A stretch of DNA of 64,000 nucleotides from VAZQ01 sp034669045 (GTDB lineage: Bacteria > Pseudomonadota > Alphaproteobacteria > Rhizobiales > Xanthobacteraceae), in assembly GCA_034669045.1 (NCBI GenBank), contig JAXDOD010000062.1, forward strand, positions 118,556 through 182,555, written 5' to 3'. A program made the position numbers and the translations under genes. Shown here one piece after another: positions 46,132 to 55,145 of the stretch. Within the stretch, counting starts at the first letter, position 1. Every line of letters starts with the position of its first letter. The notes under the pieces are model-generated. The model was not told where the DNA came from. It saw only the letters and a list, made by a program, of their open reading frames with translations, and searched no databases.

Positions 46132-47600
46132 GGCCTTCCGCCGTTCTGTCGCAAGAGCTGAACCCTGCGCGCAGGGCATACATTCTAGGCGCGGTCACGG
46201 CCGGCGTCATGACCACGGGCACGTTCGCGCAGGATATGACCGCCTATTTCCTCATCGCCGTTCCAGCGATCATTCCGTTCTTTCTGTGGCTACAGGCGGG
46301 GGCGGTCGGAATACCGGTGCTACCGGCGATATCCGCCCTGTTCTTCATGTATTACGCGATACCCGTCTTGCGAAGCGATATCGTGGCCTACGGTTCCGAA
46401 GAACTTGTCTCGGCGGCGGCTACGGTCGGAAGTTTCCTGCTCGCGGCGAGCGCCGCCTCTTGGGCATTCTTGACTCAGAGACGCCGGGACTCCCAAAGAG
46501 CGACCTGGAATCTGGCCTCCGACCGGCAGATCGTCCGGCTGCTGTTCGTGGGCCTTGCCGGCGGCATCATCTACTATCTGGCGCTCGCATCCGGAAACCT
46601 GAGTGTGTTCGGCACCTCGATTGGTCTGGTGCGCTCGGTCGTCCTCACGCTGACGTCGGTTGCTTGCTATCTGCTCGGCTGCGGGCGCGCGTCGGGAGCA
46701 CTGGTCGGGGATCGATGGGCGTTGGCGCTCGCTGCGCTGGTCATCCTCACTCTCCTTGCCTTGAACAATCTGATTCTGGTCGGCGGCGTGATGAACGTGG
46801 TGGCAGCGGTGCTCGGCTATGTCATTACGGCGAAGCGGGTTCCCTGGATCGGACTCGGGATCGCTTTTGCGATGTTGAGCATCCTGCACGCCGGAAAATT
46901 CGAAATGCGTGAGAAATACTGGATGCCGAATTCCCAGAATCTGCAAGACACGTCCGTTCTCCGGCTGCCAGGCATGTTGATGGACTGGTTCACGGCCGGC
47001 CTCGACGCGTTCACGTCGGACCGGCAGACCAGCGGCGTGTTCGAGCGGGCGTCATTGTTGCACATGCTGCTGCTCGTGCAGCGGGCGACGCCGAGCTTCA
47101 TTCCCTATCTGGAGGGGGAATCCTACGCCTTGTTGCCGTCGATGCTGGTGCCCCGGTTCGTTGATCCGGAGAAGCCGCAAAGTCAGGCGGTGTTGAATTT
47201 GCTCAGCATGCGCTACGGACTGCAGAATGTCGGTTCGGCGGAGAGCACGACCATAGGCTGGGGCATGGTGGCGGAGGCTTGGGCCAATTTCGGCTATCCG
47301 GCCGTGATCGTGGTCGGCGCGCTGTTTGGCGGACTCTGCGGAGTGCTGATGCGTCTGAGCGCCGGCGCGCCGCCGCTTTCATTGCCGATGCTCGTCACCA
47401 TCGCTTCGACGCTTGTCCTGTTCAATTTGGAGCTGGATTTTTCCTATCTGATGGTCACTTTATTGCAGACGGTGGCCGCGGTCTTGATCTGTGCCAGTTT
47501 TCCGCGCCTCCTGAAGGGGCGAAGGCGCATCGCCGTCGCTCCGGCGAGCCCACCCTTCAGGACCAGCGGCCCTCCACCCGGCCAATCGCCTTCGCTCTAG
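46128..47600 (+). CDS. Wzy-like O-antigen/exopolysaccharide polymerase
   Basis: The protein is 490 residues with about 12 membrane helices. The ATG at 46128 overlaps the previous stop (ATGA). A long hydrophilic periplasmic loop (about 265-370) contains KYWMPNSQN and PRFVDPEKPQSQAVLN, and later NVGSAESTTIGWGMVAEAWANFG. The loop and fold match repeat-unit polymerases. The C-terminal 30 residues are basic and Pro-rich and cytoplasmic. It may be the true polymerase, leaving the protein at 12952 as ligase, or the reverse. Confidence 0.78.
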   Translation: MRPSAVLSQELNPARRAYILGAVTAGVMTTGTFAQDMTAYFLIAVPAIIPFFLWLQAGAVGIPVLPAISALFFMYYAIPVLRSDIVAYGSEELVSAAATVGSFLLAASAASWAFLTQRRRDSQRATWNLASDRQIVRLLFVGLAGGIIYYLALASGNLSVFGTSIGLVRSVVLTLTSVACYLLGCGRASGALVGDRWALALAALVILTLLALNNLILVGGVMNVVAAVLGYVITAKRVPWIGLGIAFAMLSILHAGKFEMREKYWMPNSQNLQDTSVLRLPGMLMDWFTAGLDAFTSDRQTSGVFERASLLHMLLLVQRATPSFIPYLEGESYALLPSMLVPRFVDPEKPQSQAVLNLLSMRYGLQNVGSAESTTIGWGMVAEAWANFGYPAVIVVGALFGGLCGVLMRLSAGAPPLSLPMLVTIASTLVLFNLELDFSYLMVTLLQTVAAVLICASFPRLLKGRRRIAVAPASPPFRTSGPPPGQSPSL

Positions 47601-47672
47601 ATCGTGCCCAAGCCTGCGCGAGCGGCGCGCGTCGCTGCTGCCCGTTGTACCGATCGAGAGCCGCGCCCAGTC

Positions 47673-48833
47673 ATGCGCCTGCTGCACGTGGTTCCCACCT
47701 ATCTGCCGGCCATGCGGTATGGCGGGCCGATTTTTGCGGTGCATGGCCTCTGTCGCGCATTGGCGGCGCGCGGGCATTCGGTCGAAGTCTTCACCACCAG
47801 CATCGATGGACCCGCCAACAGCGTGGTGCCGCATGGGGTGCCGGTGATGCTGGATGGGGTAAAGGTCCGCTACTTTGCTTCGAATGTCATGCGGCGCCTG
47901 GCCTGGGCGCCGTCGCTCGCACCGGTCTTGCGGCGTGAAATGAACGGAGCCGATGTCGCGCATCTGCATTCCGTGTTTCTGTGGCCGACCGCGGTGGCGG
48001 CACGGCTCGCCCGGAAGTCTCGCGTCCCTTATGTGATCTCCCCCCGCGGCATGTTGGTCAAAAGGCTGATCGAAACTCGTCACCGATGGATTAAGTCGGC
48101 ATGGATCAGCCTGATCGAAAAATCGAATCTGGAACACGCCTCCGCCATTCACACGACCTCGACCATCGAGGCTGAGGAGCTTCAAACATTCGGCTGGCGA
48201 TTGCGGCGGGTCACGATGGTGCCGAACGGCATCGATGGCATCGACGCTGAAAACGCGGGGGCGCCGTCTCCGGACATCGCGGCGCTGGCGCGCGATCAGC
48301 CGCTCATGTTGTTTTTCGGCCGGATGGCACGAATCAAGGGTCTCGACCGTCTTCTGCGCGCGTTCGCGCGGAGCCGGCACGGGACACTTGCGATCGTCGG
48401 GACGGACTACGACGGCTTGGCATCGCACCTTTCGCATTTGGCGGGCGAATTGAATATCGCCCAGCGTGTTCGCATCGTGCCGCGCACCGTCACCGGCGTG
48501 GACAAGGAGTTCGTGTTTGCGGCGGCGCAGGCCTTCGTGCTCCCTTCGTATTCGGAAAGCTTCGGCAATTCTGTGCTCGAGGCCATGCAGCGCGGCCTGC
48601 CGGTGATCGTAACGCCGGAAGTCGGCGCGGCCGAGGTCGTGCGGCAAGCCGGCGGCGGCCTTGTGGTTGACGGCGAGGCCGAGCCGCTCGGCGGTGCGAT
48701 CGACAGATTGCTGGGGGACGCTGCGCTCGCGCGCGGGCTGGGAGCGGCGGGGCGCCGTTACGTCGGCGAGCATTACGGTTGGCCGAGCGTCGCTGCACGG
48801 ATGGAAGCGATGTACGAGAGCTTGCGAGGCTAG
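47673..48833 (+). CDS. GT4-family glycosyltransferase
   Basis: The protein is 386 residues from the ATG at 47673 (the frame opens upstream at 47604). The start MRLLHVVPTYLPAMRYGGP is typical. Later segments are VPYVISPRGMLVKRLI, MVPNGID, MLFFGRMARIKGLDRLLRA and PSYSESFGNSVLEAMQRG (the E-x7-E pair). It is a well-conserved, retaining GT-B enzyme. Confidence 0.9.
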   Translation: MRLLHVVPTYLPAMRYGGPIFAVHGLCRALAARGHSVEVFTTSIDGPANSVVPHGVPVMLDGVKVRYFASNVMRRLAWAPSLAPVLRREMNGADVAHLHSVFLWPTAVAARLARKSRVPYVISPRGMLVKRLIETRHRWIKSAWISLIEKSNLEHASAIHTTSTIEAEELQTFGWRLRRVTMVPNGIDGIDAENAGAPSPDIAALARDQPLMLFFGRMARIKGLDRLLRAFARSRHGTLAIVGTDYDGLASHLSHLAGELNIAQRVRIVPRTVTGVDKEFVFAAAQAFVLPSYSESFGNSVLEAMQRGLPVIVTPEVGAAEVVRQAGGGLVVDGEAEPLGGAIDRLLGDAALARGLGAAGRRYVGEHYGWPSVAARMEAMYESLRG

Positions 48834-48844
48834 GGCGCACCCGC

Positions 48845-49609
48845 ATGCTCGATCCGATTACACCCATGATTCTCACCTGGGACGAGGCGCCCAATATCCG
48901 GAGGACGCTCGACAAGCTTTCCTGGGCGCGAAGGATCGTGGTGATTGACAGCGGCAGCACCGATGAAACATTGCAGCTGGTGCGGACCTATCCGCAGGTT
49001 GAGGTGATCCACCATGCGTTCCTGGACTTCGCCAGCCAGTGCAATTTTGGGCTGACCCAGATCGCCAGTCCCTGGGTGCTTTCGCTCGACGCCGACTACG
49101 AGCTCAGCGACGATCTCGTGCAGGAACTCCAGGCGCTCGCACCACCAGACAAAATCGCCGGTTACGGCGCACGTTTTGTCTACCGGATTCATGGGCGGAC
49201 GTTGCGCGGCACGCTCTACCCGCCGCGTTGCGTGCTTTACCGCAAGGCAAGCGCATCCTACCGGAACGAAGGACACGGCCATCGTGTCACTGTCGAGGGC
49301 CATGTTGGCGACCTTCACGGAGTGATCTATCACGACGACCGCAAGCCGTTGGCGCGCTGGTTCGCGTCCCAGCAGCGATATGCGCGCGAGGAGGCGGACT
49401 ATTTGCTCGGCGCTCACCGTGACGTACTGACTCGCGCGGACAAGATCCGCTTGGCGGCATGGCCGGCTCCGGTCGGCGTATTCTTCTACACGCTGTTTGC
49501 CAAAGGCTGCCTGTTCGACGGCTGGCCCGGCTGGTACTACGTACTGCAACGTGTTGTCGCCGAGGCGCTGATCGCGCTCGAAATTCTCGATCGGCGGCTG
49601 CGGCGATGA
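48845..49609 (+). CDS. GT2-family glycosyltransferase (WaaE/KdtX-like)
   Basis: The protein is 254 residues from the ATG at 48845. GT-A segments are TPMILTWDEAPNIRRTLDKL, VVIDSGSTDETLQL and VLSLDADYELSDD (metal site Asp-Ala-Asp). The short size and the C-terminal amphipathic region (LFAKGCLFDGWPGWYY) match the beta-glycosyltransferases of lipopolysaccharide-core type. The next gene overlaps by 4 bases. Confidence 0.87.
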   Translation: MLDPITPMILTWDEAPNIRRTLDKLSWARRIVVIDSGSTDETLQLVRTYPQVEVIHHAFLDFASQCNFGLTQIASPWVLSLDADYELSDDLVQELQALAPPDKIAGYGARFVYRIHGRTLRGTLYPPRCVLYRKASASYRNEGHGHRVTVEGHVGDLHGVIYHDDRKPLARWFASQQRYAREEADYLLGAHRDVLTRADKIRLAAWPAPVGVFFYTLFAKGCLFDGWPGWYYVLQRVVAEALIALEILDRRLRR

Positions 49610-51363
49610 TCATCCTTGGCCTCAATGCCTATCACGGCGATGCTTCGGCGGCGCTCGTGCGTGATGGCGAGCTTGTCGCGGCGGCGGAAGAGGAGCGGTT
49701 CGCGCGGGTGAAGCATTGGGCTGGTTTTCCCACGCAAGCCATTGCCTATTGCCTACGCGAAGCCGGAGTCGATCTGCGGGATGTGCAGCGTGTGGCGGTC
49801 AACCAGGACAGCCGCGCCAACCTGCTGCGGCGGATCGGTTATCTCGTCGCCAACCGTCCACGTCCCGGGCTCGTGCTTGAGCGCCTTCGCAACCGGCGCA
49901 GGCGGCAGGGGGTTCCCGATCTCCTGGCGGAGATGTTTCCGGGCGAGCACTTCCGCGGCACGTTCCACCAGATCGAACATCACCTCGCGCATTTGTCCTC
50001 GGCATTTCACGTCTCGCGCTTCGAGACGGCGGCGGTCGTCTCGGTCGACGGATTCGGTGATTTCGCCAGCGCCGCTTGGGGCACCGGCCAAGGCAAGGAC
50101 ATCCATATCGCAGGGCGCGTGCATTTTCCGCATTCGCTCGGCATCTTCTACCAGGCGCTCACTCAATATCTCGGCTTTCCCCATTACGGAGACGAGTACA
50201 AGGTGATGGGTCTGGCACCCTATGGCCGCCCCACGTTCATGGACGCCATGCACCGGATCGTTCGCTTGCAGAGCGACGGCAGGTTCGCGCTCGATCTCGC
50301 CTATTTCCGCCACCACCGTGAACGCATCGCGTTCCAGTGGATGGCGGGCGCGCCGGATTTTGCCGATTTGTTTTCCCCCGCGCTCGAACGCCTGCTGGGC
50401 CCGCGACGCCGGCCAGACGATCCGATCGAGGACCGCCACCGCGACATCGCCTGCTCGACGCAGGCCATGTATGAAACGGCCTTCTTTCGCCTCGTTGGAG
50501 CCTTGCAGCAGCGGACCGGCCTGACCGATATCGCGCTTGCCGGCGGCTGCGCCATGAACTCGGTCGCCAACGGCAAGGTGCGGCGCATGACGCCGTTCCG
50601 GCGGGTCTACGTGCAGGCTGCCGCGGGCGACGCCGGCGGAGCGATCGGAGCGGCCTATGTCGTCTGGCACCGGCTTGGCGGCGCCCGCTCCTTCGTCATG
50701 GATCATGCTTTCTGGGGTCCGCAGTTCGGACCGCAAGACATTGCGGCGCTCATCACAGCCCGGCAGTCGCATATCGATCAAGCGGGATGCAGGGTCGAGG
50801 ACCTTGCCGACGAGCCGGCGCTCTGTAGCCGCATCGCCGGTGCGATCGCAGACGGCAAAGTCGTCGGCTGGTTTCAGGGCCGGATGGAATGGGGCCCGCG
50901 CGCGCTCGGCAACCGCTCCATCCTCTGCGATCCGCGCCGTGCGGACATGACAGCGGTCCTCAATACCAAGATCAAGCGACGCGAATCGTTTCGGCCCTTT
51001 GCGCCTTCGGTGCTCGAAGAAGCGGTCGCCGACTGGTTCGAGGAAGACGATGCAGTGCCGTTCATGACGCAAGTGTTCCAGATCAGAAAGGACAAGCGCG
51101 CCATCATTCCCGCCGTGACCCATGTCGACGGATCGGGCCGGCTGCAGACGGTCTCCCGCCGCGCCAATCCGCGCTACTATCAGTTGATCGAAAGGTTTCG
51201 CGACGTCACCGGCGTGCCGATCCTGCTAAACACGTCGTTCAACGAGAACGAGCCGGTCGTCTGCAAGCCCGAGCAGGCGCTCGATTGCTTTCTGCGCACC
51301 GAAATGGACATCCTGGTCATGGGCAATACGGTGGTGTCGCGGGGACGCGGCATCCCCGCCTGA
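49606..51363 (+). CDS. NodU/CmcH-family carbamoyltransferase
   Basis: The protein is 585 residues, full length. The N-terminal Kae1-like domain has GLNAYHGDASAALVRDGELV and IEHHLAHLSSAF, with metal-binding His residues, and VVSVDGFGDFASA. The C-terminal YrdC-like region has GRMEWGPRALGNRSILCDPR and NTSFNENEPVVC. It transfers a carbamoyl group from carbamoyl phosphate to a sugar hydroxyl; in rhizobia NodU modifies Nod factors. Here a polymer sugar is the likely acceptor. Confidence 0.9.
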   Translation: MIILGLNAYHGDASAALVRDGELVAAAEEERFARVKHWAGFPTQAIAYCLREAGVDLRDVQRVAVNQDSRANLLRRIGYLVANRPRPGLVLERLRNRRRRQGVPDLLAEMFPGEHFRGTFHQIEHHLAHLSSAFHVSRFETAAVVSVDGFGDFASAAWGTGQGKDIHIAGRVHFPHSLGIFYQALTQYLGFPHYGDEYKVMGLAPYGRPTFMDAMHRIVRLQSDGRFALDLAYFRHHRERIAFQWMAGAPDFADLFSPALERLLGPRRRPDDPIEDRHRDIACSTQAMYETAFFRLVGALQQRTGLTDIALAGGCAMNSVANGKVRRMTPFRRVYVQAAAGDAGGAIGAAYVVWHRLGGARSFVMDHAFWGPQFGPQDIAALITARQSHIDQAGCRVEDLADEPALCSRIAGAIADGKVVGWFQGRMEWGPRALGNRSILCDPRRADMTAVLNTKIKRRESFRPFAPSVLEEAVADWFEEDDAVPFMTQVFQIRKDKRAIIPAVTHVDGSGRLQTVSRRANPRYYQLIERFRDVTGVPILLNTSFNENEPVVCKPEQALDCFLRTEMDILVMGNTVVSRGRGIPA

Positions 51364-51393
51364 CGGTCTCGATCATTCTTCGCCCCGGATCCG

Positions 51394-52536
51394 ATGCGCA
51401 TCACCATCGTTCTAGGACCTTTCCTGCCGGTCCCGACCGTCCTCGGCGGGGCGGTGGAAAAGGTGCACTTGCTGCTGGCGCGAGCCTACCGGGCGGCCGG
51501 TCACGACGTCACGGTTATTTCGCGGCAGTACAAGGACTTCCCGCATGACGAGGTCGTTGACGGCGTCAGGCACGTCAGAGTTGCCTCTTTCGGCCGCTCG
51601 GCTTCGCTCGTGGTCAATCTCATGCTAGACTTGCGTTACGCGCTGCGGATCGCGCGCATGATGCCGAGGTCGGACATCACGATCACGAATTCGTTCTCGC
51701 TGCCCCTCGTCTTGCCACGCCGAAGGGCGGGCAAAATTTATGTCCAGGTCGGGCGGTATCCAAAACACCAGATGAGCCTCTATCACCGTGCCGACCGACT
51801 GCAGGCGGTTTCATCTGCGGTCGCAGATGCGATCGTCCGTCAATCGCCTTGGCTCGCGCGCAAGGTGGCGGTGATCGGCTATGCGATACCCGATGCCTAT
51901 TTCCGCGAGCCCACGACACCAAAGCCAAAAAAGATCGTCCTCTACGTCGGCAGGATTGCGCGCGAGAAGGGAATCGAGCTGCTGCTCAATGCCTTCCTGA
52001 CATTGGCGACGAAACAGACGCCGTCCGATTTCGCGAGCTGGAAACTTCGCATCGTGGGACCGCATGAAATTGCCCAGGGCGGCGACGGACCCAACTACCT
52101 GAACGAACTGCAATCGCTCGCTCGCCCGCTCGGGCCGCGGTGCGAATTCGCCGGCCCGGTGTTCGATCAGAATGCCCTGGTCCAGGAATACCAGGGCGGC
52201 TCTATTTTCGTTTACCCGAGCCTGGCGGAGCGAGGAGAGGCGTTGCCGGTCGCGCCGCTCGAAGCGATGGCGGCGGGCTGCGCGACTGTGGTCTCGTACT
52301 TGCGCTGCTTCGATGATTACATCGAACTTGGCGTCACCGGCCTGAAGTTCGACCATAGAGCCAAAAGGCCGGAGGCTGCGCTTGCCGCCGAACTGACCCG
52401 CTTGATGACCGATCCAGGCCTGTTGGAACAGATCGCGGGTGCCGGCCACCGCGCCGCATGTCGGTTCCAGGCGCCCGCAATCGCCGCCCGCATGCTCGAC
52501 GATTTCGCATCGCTGCTGGCGGACGGCTCCCGATGA
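51394..52536 (+). CDS. GT4-family glycosyltransferase
   Basis: The protein is 380 residues. The N-terminus VLGPFLPVPTVLGGAVEKVH has a glycine-rich loop, then ITITNSFSLPLVL, KKIVLYVGRIAREKGIELLL and the donor-side LAERGEALPVAPLEAMAAG. It is a retaining GT-B enzyme. The next gene starts on its stop (ATGA). Confidence 0.87.
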   Translation: MRITIVLGPFLPVPTVLGGAVEKVHLLLARAYRAAGHDVTVISRQYKDFPHDEVVDGVRHVRVASFGRSASLVVNLMLDLRYALRIARMMPRSDITITNSFSLPLVLPRRRAGKIYVQVGRYPKHQMSLYHRADRLQAVSSAVADAIVRQSPWLARKVAVIGYAIPDAYFREPTTPKPKKIVLYVGRIAREKGIELLLNAFLTLATKQTPSDFASWKLRIVGPHEIAQGGDGPNYLNELQSLARPLGPRCEFAGPVFDQNALVQEYQGGSIFVYPSLAERGEALPVAPLEAMAAGCATVVSYLRCFDDYIELGVTGLKFDHRAKRPEAALAAELTRLMTDPGLLEQIAGAGHRAACRFQAPAIAARMLDDFASLLADGSR

Positions 52537-53540
52537 CGCCCATTCTCGTGACGGGCGGCGCCGGCTTCATCGGCAGTCATACCTGCAAGGCTCTGCACGC
52601 CGCCGGCTTCGCTCCGGTCAGCTACGACAATCTTTCGCGCGGAAACGCCGAGGCGGTGCGCTGGGGAGAGCTCGTGGTGGGCGATCTCGCCGATTGCGCG
52701 CTTCTGCGCGCGACATTGCAGCGTTACCGCCCTGCCGCGGTGGTGCATTTCGCGGCTTTCGCCTATGTGGGCGAATCGGCTGAGCAGCCGGCGCTCTACC
52801 ACCGAAACAATGTCGGCGGTACCGCGGCATTGCTGGACGTCATGCGCGAGTGCGGCATTGGCCGCATCGTGTTTTCCAGCTCCTGCGCGGTCTACGGCGT
52901 GCCGACTTCCGTGCCGATCATGGAAACGAGCAGGCTTGCGCCGGTCAATCCCTACGGGCAAACCAAGTTGATCTGCGAGCAGATGCTGCGCGACGGTGCG
53001 GCCGCGTCGTCGCTGGCTTTCATGGCGCTGCGCTATTTCAACGCGGCGGGCGCCGCTCCCGACGGCGAGATCGGCGAATGCCACGTCCCCGAGACGCACG
53101 TCATTCCGCTCCTGCTCGATGCGGCGGCGGGCGAGGCCGAGGCCTTCACAATTTTCGGCGACGACTACCCGACCGCGGACGGCACCTGCATCCGCGACTA
53201 TATCCACGTCTCCGATCTGGCCGACGCCCATGTGCTCGCGCTGCGTGCGCTCCTGCAGGGCGGCGAGAGCACGGCGGTGAACATCGGCACCGGCCGCGGC
53301 TGGTCGGTGCGCGAGCTCGTCGAGATCGCCCGCAAGGTCGCGGGACGCGACATTCCCGTGCGTTTCGGGCCGCGGCGGCGGGGCGATCCGCCGGAGCTCG
53401 TCAGCGACCCGGGACGCGCCCGCGAGCGACTGGGCTGGTCGCCGCGCTATCCGGACGTGGCCGAGCAGATCGCCCACGCCTGGGCCTGGCATCAGGGCGG
53501 CCGGCGCGCCTTCAGGCGCGCGCAAGCCGCGCGAAGCTGA
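52533..53540 (+). CDS. galE: UDP-glucose/UDP-N-acetylglucosamine 4-epimerase (GalE-like)
   Basis: The protein is 335 residues. The NAD loop is TGGAGFIGSH (7-16). Catalytic residues lie in VFSSSCAVYG (Ser) and NPYGQTKLI (Tyr-x3-Lys). RYFNAAGAAPDGEIGE and DYPTADGTCIRDYIHV are diagnostic of GalE. The enzyme interconverts UDP-Glc/UDP-Gal (or the acetamido forms) and supplies donors to the transferases. Its C-terminus is Arg/Ala-rich, slightly longer than usual. Confidence 0.9.
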   Translation: MTPILVTGGAGFIGSHTCKALHAAGFAPVSYDNLSRGNAEAVRWGELVVGDLADCALLRATLQRYRPAAVVHFAAFAYVGESAEQPALYHRNNVGGTAALLDVMRECGIGRIVFSSSCAVYGVPTSVPIMETSRLAPVNPYGQTKLICEQMLRDGAAASSLAFMALRYFNAAGAAPDGEIGECHVPETHVIPLLLDAAAGEAEAFTIFGDDYPTADGTCIRDYIHVSDLADAHVLALRALLQGGESTAVNIGTGRGWSVRELVEIARKVAGRDIPVRFGPRRRGDPPELVSDPGRARERLGWSPRYPDVAEQIAHAWAWHQGGRRAFRRAQAARS

Positions 53541-53626
53541 CCAGGCCGGCATCGCGTCGCTATTGCCGCGGCGGAAGCCACCCTCCTATGGTGCAAGCGG
53601 GCTGATCGCGTGTTTCAGAGCAACCG

Positions 53627-54961
53627 ATGACTGACAACCAGATGACATTGCGTTCGCGGATCGACGACCGCACGGCGCCGGTCGGGATCATCGGCATGGG
53701 CTATGTCGGGTTGCCATTGATGTTGGCGGCGACGGCGCGCGGATTTCGGGTATTGGGTTTTGATATCGATTCTCCCAAGGTGTCCGGACTGAACGACGGC
53801 CGCAGCCCGCTCAGACATATCGCCGAAAGCAGGATTGCTTCGGCGCGCGACGCCGGACTGTTCGCGGCAACGAGTGACTTTGGTCGGCTGACGGAAGTCG
53901 ACATCGTTGTCATCTGCGTGCCGACGCCGCTTGGAAGGCACCGAGAACCGGATTTGTCATTCGTCAGGACGACAGCCGAAAACATCGCACGGCGTCTCCG
54001 GCCTGGCCAATTGGTGATCCTGGAGTCGACGAGTTATCCTGGAACGACCAATGAGATTGTCCGCCCGATTCTCGAGGCGAGCGGGCTGAAATCGGGGCTC
54101 GATTTTTTTCTGGCGTTTTCGCCCGAACGCGAGGACCCGGGAAACGCCAGCTATTCGACGTCGCAAATTCCAAGAGTGGTCGGCGGCGACGACGATGCTG
54201 CGCTGTCGCTCGCGTGCGCTTTCTATGCCGTATTGGTTGAGCAAGTCATTCCAATAGCGTCGACCAAGACGGCAGAGGCCGTCAAAGTCACGGAGAATGT
54301 GTTCCGCGCGGTCAATATCGCGCTCGTCAACGAGCTCAAGGTCATCTACTCGAAGATGGGCATCGATGTCTTTGAAGTGATTGCGGCGGCAAAGACCAAG
54401 CCTTTCGGTTTTATGCCATTCTACCCCGGTCCCGGACTGGGTGGCCACTGCATTCCGATCGACCCGTTTTATCTGACCTGGAGAGCGCGCGAATTCGGTA
54501 TCAACACGCGTTTCATCGAGCTTGCCGGCGAAATCAATTCCGAGATGCCGCGATATGTCGTCAACCGGGTCGCCGAAGTGCTTGATCAGCAGCGCGGGCG
54601 CGGCCTCTCGGCAGCAAAGGTTCTGGTGGTCGGCGTCGCCTACAAGCGCGACGTCGACGACACGCGCGAGAGCCCGGCCCTGGTCATCATCGAATTGTTG
54701 CAGCAGCGCGGCGCCATTGTCGACTACCATGACCCGCTCGTGGGGAGGATTCCCAAGACGCGGGATCACCCGAAGCTCGCGGGCATGGATTCGGTTCCCG
54801 TGACTGGAGGTGCGGTCTCACGTTACGATGTTGTTCTGATTGTTGCAGACCACACCGAGATCGATTGGGAGAAATTGATCGCGGCAGCGCAGATCGTCGT
54901 CGACACCAGAAACGTCGGCGCGCGGGTGACCAAGGGACATCACAAGATTTTCCCGGCCTAG
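53627..54961 (+). CDS. Nucleotide-sugar dehydrogenase (WbpO/WbpA/TviB-like)
   Basis: The protein is 444 residues. NAD loop is VGIIGMGYVGLPLM (18-31); VICVPTPLGRHREPDLSFV follows, then LESTSYPGTTNE. The catalytic Cys is in GLGGHCIPIDPFYL. The C-terminal UDP-binding domain has VAYKRDVDDTRESPALVII. This is the WbpO/WbpA type that makes UDP-HexNAcA from UDP-HexNAc; UDP-GlcNAc or UDP-GalNAc is more likely than UDP-Glc. Uronic acid residues could be targets of the AsnB-like enzyme. Confidence 0.88.
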   Translation: MTDNQMTLRSRIDDRTAPVGIIGMGYVGLPLMLAATARGFRVLGFDIDSPKVSGLNDGRSPLRHIAESRIASARDAGLFAATSDFGRLTEVDIVVICVPTPLGRHREPDLSFVRTTAENIARRLRPGQLVILESTSYPGTTNEIVRPILEASGLKSGLDFFLAFSPEREDPGNASYSTSQIPRVVGGDDDAALSLACAFYAVLVEQVIPIASTKTAEAVKVTENVFRAVNIALVNELKVIYSKMGIDVFEVIAAAKTKPFGFMPFYPGPGLGGHCIPIDPFYLTWRAREFGINTRFIELAGEINSEMPRYVVNRVAEVLDQQRGRGLSAAKVLVVGVAYKRDVDDTRESPALVIIELLQQRGAIVDYHDPLVGRIPKTRDHPKLAGMDSVPVTGGAVSRYDVVLIVADHTEIDWEKLIAAAQIVVDTRNVGARVTKGHHKIFPA

Positions 54962-55040
54962 CTCGAGCAGACGCTGGATGGGCTGGTCGCGGCCTCGCCG
55001 CCGGCTGAATTTGTACTGTTGAACTCGACGGGAAGGGCGC

Positions 55041-55058
55041 GGCGGGCTTTTCGCCGCC
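55041..55058 (+). terminator. Possible terminator hairpin after the dehydrogenase gene
   Basis: GGCGG pairs with CCGCC around an 8-base T-rich loop, 80 bases after the dehydrogenase stop. A short T-containing stretch follows, but there is no proper T tract. It would close the polysaccharide locus. Confidence 0.3.
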
Positions 55059-55089
55059 CTCCGCTAATCTTTGATTTGCTCGTGCCATC

Positions 55090-55105
55090 GACGGCCATGG
55101 CCGTC
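55090..55105. promoter_or_regulatory. 16-bp perfect palindrome upstream of the methyltransferase remnant
   Basis: GACGGCCATGGCCGTC is self-complementary over all 16 bases. It lies 41 bases before the decayed ParB-methyltransferase frame and may be a regulator or recognition site. Function unknown. Confidence 0.4.
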
Positions 55106-55145
55106 CAGGAAACACGGGCGCAGGGGCTAAATTCGCCCGGGTGGG

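Noticed and set aside
49753..51123. 456-codon minus-strand frame opposite the carbamoyltransferase
   Set aside because: Shadow frame without domains; the plus strand gene is full length with all motifs.
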